Assembly: GCA_947631805.1 (NCBI GenBank)
Contig: CANRNA010000077.1
Location: 1 to 7,957 of the forward strand
Source: an uncultured Oscillospiraceae bacterium
Lineage (GTDB): Bacteria > Bacillota > Clostridia > Oscillospirales > Oscillospiraceae
Direction of reading: 5' to 3'
DNA: 7,957 bases
Part shown: positions 5,247 through 7,957 of the stretch, piece after piece
How the letters are laid out: the number at the start of each line of letters is the position of its first letter
Position numbering within the stretch: the stretch's first letter is position 1
The notes under the pieces: model-generated
What the model saw: the letters and a program-made list of their open reading frames with translations, nothing else
The model's database searches: none
Told to the model about the DNA's origin: nothing
Translations under genes and position numbers: made by a program

Positions 5247-5726
5247 ATGATGGACAGACGGGACAAGCTCAACTATTACCTGGACATCGCCGACGCGGCC
5301 CGGGAGCGCTCCACGTGCCTGCGGCGCACCTACGGGGCCATCATCGTGAAAAACGACGAGATACTTGCCACCGGCTACAACGGCGCTCCCCGTGGCCGGA
5401 GCAACTGCGTGGACCTGGGGGTGTGCCACCGGGAGGAGCTGCAGATACCCTCCGGCGAGCGGTATGAGCTGTGCCGCTCCGTCCACGCGGAGGCCAACGC
5501 CATCATCTCCGCCGCCCGGCGGGACATGATAGGCGCCACCATGTACCTGGTGGGCCGGGACGCCAAGACCGGCGAGTACCTGACCGACACCACCTCCTGC
5601 TCCATGTGCCGGAGGCTCATCATCAACGCCGGTATCGAAAAGGTCGTGGCCCGCCTGGGAGAGAACGATGTGCGCGTCACCGACGTGAACCAGTGGATAT
5701 ACCAGGACGACACGGTCCTGAGCTGA
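5247..5726 (+). CDS. comEB: deoxycytidylate (dCMP) deaminase, ComEB type
   Basis: This 159-residue zinc enzyme of the cytidine/deoxycytidylate deaminase family is expected to convert dCMP to dUMP, feeding dTMP synthesis. The active-site signature is present: HAE (His80, Glu82) and SCSMC (Cys118, Cys121), with Glu82 as proton shuttle. The N-terminal TCLRRTYGAIIV and ATGYNGAPRG segments and the inserted NCVDLGVCHREE stretch are typical of dCMP deaminases and separate it from tRNA or riboflavin deaminases. Two ATGs are adjacent (5247 and 5250). The purine-rich GGGGGAG at 5236-5242 is spaced better for the second, so the true product may be one residue shorter. It is divergent from queH and convergent with the SDR gene, and appears monocistronic. 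Confidence 0.93.
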   Translation: MMDRRDKLNYYLDIADAARERSTCLRRTYGAIIVKNDEILATGYNGAPRGRSNCVDLGVCHREELQIPSGERYELCRSVHAEANAIISAARRDMIGATMYLVGRDAKTGEYLTDTTSCSMCRRLIINAGIEKVVARLGENDVRVTDVNQWIYQDDTVLS

Positions 5727-5738
5727 TATTTTCTCCAC

Positions 5739-5770
5739 AAAAAGGGCCATTCCCGGCGGAATGACCCCTT
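5739..5770 (-). terminator. rho-independent terminator of the transporter-SDR operon
   Basis: On the - strand, AAGGGG and GGCCCTT arms with an inner CATTCC/GGAATG stem around a CGGC loop (5742-5770, one small internal mismatch) are followed by TTTTT (5743-5739, partly within the stem). The U-tract is on the side expected for the SDR gene ending at 5775. It may also stop + strand transcripts from the dCMP deaminase gene, although the tail on that side is poor. Confidence 0.75.
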
Positions 5771-5774
5771 GTCT

Positions 5775-6422
5775 CTACCAGATGAAATTTGCCTTGGCCG
5801 CCTCGCCGTTGTCGATGAGCAGGTCCTGAGCGGTCATGGACCGGTTCACCGCCGTGACGAAATAGGCCCACTGGGCTATCTCCTCCGGCTGGGCCCACTT
5901 GGGCAGGAGCGTCTCGGCCATGATCTTCTCCCACAGCGCCGCGTCCTTTATGACGTGGTCGTTCAGCGCCGTGAGCACCCCTCCCGGGGAGAGGCTGTTG
6001 GCCGTGGCCCCGTATTGGGCCACCCGCAGGGCGGTGTTTTTCATATAGGCCACCACGCCCCCCTTGCTGGCGGCGTACTCGGGAAACTCCGCCCCCGTGG
6101 AGGCGCTGGCGGAGGCGATGAACAGCACGCTGCGGATAGCGGGGGTGAAGGCGTACCGCTCCGTCACCCGGATGGTGCCCTTCAGATTCACGTCAATGTC
6201 CCGGCCTGAGTCCTGGACCCCGGCGTTGTTGACAAGTATCTCCACGTCCCCTGTGTCCGGCAGGTCGTCCGTGAGGATGTCCCGCTGATAGTGGACATAC
6301 CCCGGCTGGCGGATGGTGTCCTCCAGCCGGTCGATACCGGCCACCCGGTGCCCGTGGGCGAGAAATTCCAGGGCGATGGCCCGGCCGATGCCCTGGCTGG
6401 ACCCGGTGACGAGCACATTCAT
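5775..6422 (-). CDS. short-chain dehydrogenase/reductase (SDR), substrate unknown
   Basis: The 215-residue protein is a classical SDR oxidoreductase. It has the TGSSQGIG cofactor loop (6-13), NNAG (65-68), an active-site serine candidate at Ser104 or Ser106, and YAASK with Tyr116 and Lys120. Asp31 at the end of the second strand suggests a preference for NAD(H) over NADP(H); this is inference. It is somewhat shorter than the usual 240-260 residues, mainly between the second strand and NNAG. The ATG at 6422 overlaps the transporter stop as ATGA, so translation is probably coupled. It therefore falls under the preQ1 riboswitch upstream of the transporter. Sequence alone does not give the substrate, and no SDR step is known to me in queuosine salvage. 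Confidence 0.9.
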   Translation of the reverse strand: MNVLVTGSSQGIGRAIALEFLAHGHRVAGIDRLEDTIRQPGYVHYQRDILTDDLPDTGDVEILVNNAGVQDSGRDIDVNLKGTIRVTERYAFTPAIRSVLFIASASASTGAEFPEYAASKGGVVAYMKNTALRVAQYGATANSLSPGGVLTALNDHVIKDAALWEKIMAETLLPKWAQPEEIAQWAYFVTAVNRSMTAQDLLIDNGEAAKANFIW

Positions 6423-7168
6423 AGGCTGTCCCCCTCCAGGCTGTCCAGATAGGCCCGGCCTACCCCTTCCCGCTTCCACCGACGGCAGACGCTGTAACCC
6501 AGCCGGGAGAATACCACCTCGCACAGCAGCTCCACCACCATGCCCGTGGCCGCGCACGTGACGCACTGGACCATGGTCCAGCCGAAAAACACGTGGCTGA
6601 CGATGAGGGCGAAGGTCATATTGTCCACGAACTGACCCACCGCCGTGGAGATATACGTCCTGGCGGCGTAGGCCCCGAAGCCGTCCGGATTTTTGCGAAT
6701 GCTCCGGCCTATGGCGTAGTTGAGGAAATTGTTCACCCCCGCCGACAGCAGAAAGGCGACGGTGCTGCCCAGCAGCACATACCACGTCCCGGCAAAGGTG
6801 CCGTCCAGCGCGGCGTTGGCCGTGGCCGGGTCCGCCGTCTCAAAGGCCATGCCCCACTGGCCGGGTATCCGGCTGGCGAGATAAAAAAACAGGCACGCCA
6901 GCAGATTCATGGCCGCCGCGAAGACGCTCATCTCCGTGGCCGCCTTGGGGCCGAAGTGCTTTGTCAGTATGTCCATGGCCAAAAAGGTCATCCAGGACAC
7001 CAGCACCCCGCCGTCCAGCGCCAGCCAATCCACCGGCAGGCTCACGCTCTTGTTGGCCAGCAGGTTCATGGTGATCACCGACACCGTCAGCAGGGCGGTC
7101 ATCCCCGCCGGTACGCTCCGCAGCAATAGGCCCATCCGGGCAGCTTCCCTTTTCATCCACTGGAACAT
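6419..7168 (-). CDS. yhhQ: queuosine precursor transporter, VUT/YhhQ family
   Basis: This 249-residue integral membrane protein has about six hydrophobic segments and belongs to the VUT family (COG1738), whose E. coli member YhhQ imports queuosine precursors such as preQ0 and preQ1. Family features include MNLLANK after the first segment, an LDGG...AMDILTKHFGPKAATE stretch resembling the conserved acidic/FG motif, and a VGQFVDNMTF motif in the second half. The ATG at 7168 has AAGGAG at 7179-7184 (10-base spacer), which is also the end of the preQ1 riboswitch. An in-frame start further upstream would lie across the riboswitch and is rejected. The riboswitch gives independent support for the substrate. 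The stop overlaps the SDR start. Confidence 0.92.
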   Translation of the reverse strand: MFQWMKREAARMGLLLRSVPAGMTALLTVSVITMNLLANKSVSLPVDWLALDGGVLVSWMTFLAMDILTKHFGPKAATEMSVFAAAMNLLACLFFYLASRIPGQWGMAFETADPATANAALDGTFAGTWYVLLGSTVAFLLSAGVNNFLNYAIGRSIRKNPDGFGAYAARTYISTAVGQFVDNMTFALIVSHVFFGWTMVQCVTCAATGMVVELLCEVVFSRLGYSVCRRWKREGVGRAYLDSLEGDSL

Positions 7169-7178
7169 ATAGCTTTTT

Positions 7179-7217
7179 CTCCTTGCTTTTTTATAGATGG
7201 TTCTGCAAGCAACATCT
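7179..7217 (-). promoter_or_regulatory. type I preQ1 riboswitch overlapping the ribosome binding site
   Basis: On the - strand, P1 is AGATG (7217-7213) with CATCT (7199-7195). The loop begins TTGC, then TTGC (7208-7205) pairs with GCAA (7186-7183) to form the pseudoknot P2. A C (7200) directly before the P1 3' arm is in place to pair with preQ1. The A-rich L3, ATAAAAAA (7194-7187), has the same 8 bases as the Bacillus subtilis type I aptamer as I recall it. The Shine-Dalgarno AAGGAG (7184-7179) shares two bases with P2, so ligand binding should reduce translation. The match rests on hand folding. Confidence 0.85.
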
Positions 7218-7241
7218 TGGATAGAGTACCCGCGGCTCATG

Positions 7242-7270
7242 ACTATACCATTCCCGCCCGGGGATTGCAA
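7242..7270 (-). promoter_or_regulatory. sigma-A-type promoter of the transporter-SDR operon
   Basis: TTGCAA (7270-7265) and TATAGT (7247-7242) on the - strand are separated by exactly 17 bases, and TGG directly before the -10 gives an extended -10. Transcription should begin near 7235, about 18 bases before the riboswitch. Confidence 0.8.
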
Positions 7271-7278
7271 GCATTTTC

Positions 7279-7316
7279 TTTTGCCGGGGGCGAAAAGCCT
7301 TCCGCCCCCGGCAAAA
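7279..7316. terminator. strong 14-bp hairpin after the glycoside hydrolase gene
   Basis: TTTTGCCGGGGGCG (7279-7292) pairs perfectly with CGCCCCCGGCAAAA (7303-7316) around a 10-base loop. The hairpin begins 2 bases after the stop of the - strand glycoside hydrolase gene. The T bases are in the 5' arm and the A bases in the 3' arm on both strands, so no U-tract follows the stem in either direction. It may act as a terminator or RNA-stability element; the polarity is atypical. Confidence 0.55.
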
Positions 7317-7318
7317 TG

Positions 7319-7957
7319 TCACGTCTCCTCCACGGTGAAGGTCACGGTCACAGGCTCCGTCTGGGGCGCCGACACGGTGAGCGCGGCCTCCCCGCCCCGG
7401 CCCACGGTGCGGACGTACGCCCCGCAGCTCCCGCCCTCCAGCACGGCTGTATCCGGCGTCGCCAGAGCCGCCGCCCCGGTGAGGGAGAAGGTGACCGGCA
7501 GCTGGGCGTAAGGGGCCAGGCCCCCATATTCGTCCACCAGCCGCACCCGCACCGCCGCCATGTCGTAGACCTCCCCCTCGGTGAGCGCCCTGTGGCTCAC
7601 CCGCACCTCCAGATGGAGTTTGGTGGACGGTCCTCTTGTGAGGGAGGCGACGGTCTTTCCCCCGGACCGGGCCTCGAACCGCCACTGGGTGGCGCTGCCG
7701 CCCCAGTTGCTCTCGTAGTCCTCCGCCGGGATGGGCCCGTGGGGCAGGGCCTTCCAGCCCCTGGGACGGATGGTGGTGGTATACTCCCCGTTTTTGTACA
7801 GGGCCACCTCCTGGGCGTTGGTGAACACATACACCCGCCCCACCTGTCCGCCGGGATAGTCCCCGATGGCCATTGGGGAACCCACCTCCAGCACCGGAGC
7901 TTCCTCCCCCTGGGAGGCGTACAGCGCCGCCGCCAGCTTCGGGTTCCGGAAGGCGTC
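7319..7957 (-). CDS. glycoside hydrolase family 2 protein (beta-galactosidase-like), C-terminal fragment
   Basis: The frame is open from the window edge to a TGA at 7321-7319, giving the last 212 residues. The N-terminal part lies outside. The start of the fragment (DAFRNPKLAAALYASQ) resembles the end of the catalytic barrel of family 2 hydrolases. It is followed by an all-beta domain with FTNAQEVALYKNGEYTTT, typical of the immunoglobulin-like domains after the barrel. A second beta region (roughly fragment residues 115-212) contains VTFSLTGAAALATPDTAVLEGG, as in C-terminal domain 5 of such enzymes. Such proteins hydrolyse beta-galactosides or related glycans. The catalytic glutamates are not in this part, so the substrate and activity cannot be judged. 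Confidence 0.82.
   Translation of the reverse strand, partial: DAFRNPKLAAALYASQGEEAPVLEVGSPMAIGDYPGGQVGRVYVFTNAQEVALYKNGEYTTTIRPRGWKALPHGPIPAEDYESNWGGSATQWRFEARSGGKTVASLTRGPSTKLHLEVRVSHRALTEGEVYDMAAVRVRLVDEYGGLAPYAQLPVTFSLTGAAALATPDTAVLEGGSCGAYVRTVGRGGEAALTVSAPQTEPVTVTFTVEET

Noticed and set aside
5775..6785. A 336-residue product reaching from 6785 to 5775
   Set aside because: The upstream part is the out-of-frame shadow of the transporter gene; the SDR begins at the ATG at 6422, with its cofactor motif at residue 6.
7191..7685. A - strand frame across the glycoside hydrolase 3' end and the riboswitch
   Set aside because: Out of frame with the recognisable hydrolase domain, and it crosses the hairpin, promoter and riboswitch.

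Overview
The window looks like a GC-rich Firmicute chromosome, most likely a gut Clostridia/Oscillospiraceae-type bacterium. This is inferred from strong GGAGG ribosome binding sites, a type I preQ1 riboswitch, a QueH-type epoxyqueuosine reductase, a ComEB-type dCMP deaminase and a family 2 glycoside hydrolase. No RNA gene, transposase, integrase or CRISPR array was seen.

Positions 1-3126 (+ strand) hold a tightly packed shikimate/chorismate operon: the 3' end of aroA, aroC, a monofunctional AroQ-fold chorismate mutase, a fused shikimate dehydrogenase-shikimate kinase, and type II 3-dehydroquinate dehydratase. Junctions overlap by 1, 4 or 8 bases or are 4 bases apart, so the genes are probably translationally coupled. 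Together they supply AroQ, AroE, AroK, AroA and AroC steps of chorismate synthesis, plus the first step from chorismate to prephenate.

Positions 3296-4253 (- strand) are the most unusual part: three tandem paralogous small genes. Their products share a leader (MSEEKK...VLGQ...D..E(L/M)(E/D)D.A) and carry exactly three Cys-X-Cys motifs, nearly all followed by a Gly-rich GGGG-type segment. Cysteines 30, 32, 48 and 50 fall at identical positions in all three. Two of the three leaders end in a double glycine. This resembles a family of multi-core RiPP (ribosomally made, post-translationally modified peptide) precursors, but no maturase or exporter lies in the window. A candidate promoter lies upstream at about 4396-4425.

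Positions 4553-5726 hold a divergent pair: queH (-), apparently transcribed from an extended -10 promoter so close to the start codon that the mRNA would be almost leaderless, and a dCMP deaminase gene (+).

Positions 5737-7270 hold a two-gene operon on the - strand: a VUT/YhhQ-family queuosine-precursor transporter followed, with an ATGA overlap, by a short-chain dehydrogenase. A good sigma-A promoter and a type I preQ1 riboswitch, whose pseudoknot strand runs into the Shine-Dalgarno sequence, precede the transporter. With queH nearby, this makes a small queuosine neighbourhood. The window ends in the C-terminal part of a glycoside hydrolase family 2 protein (7319-7957, - strand).
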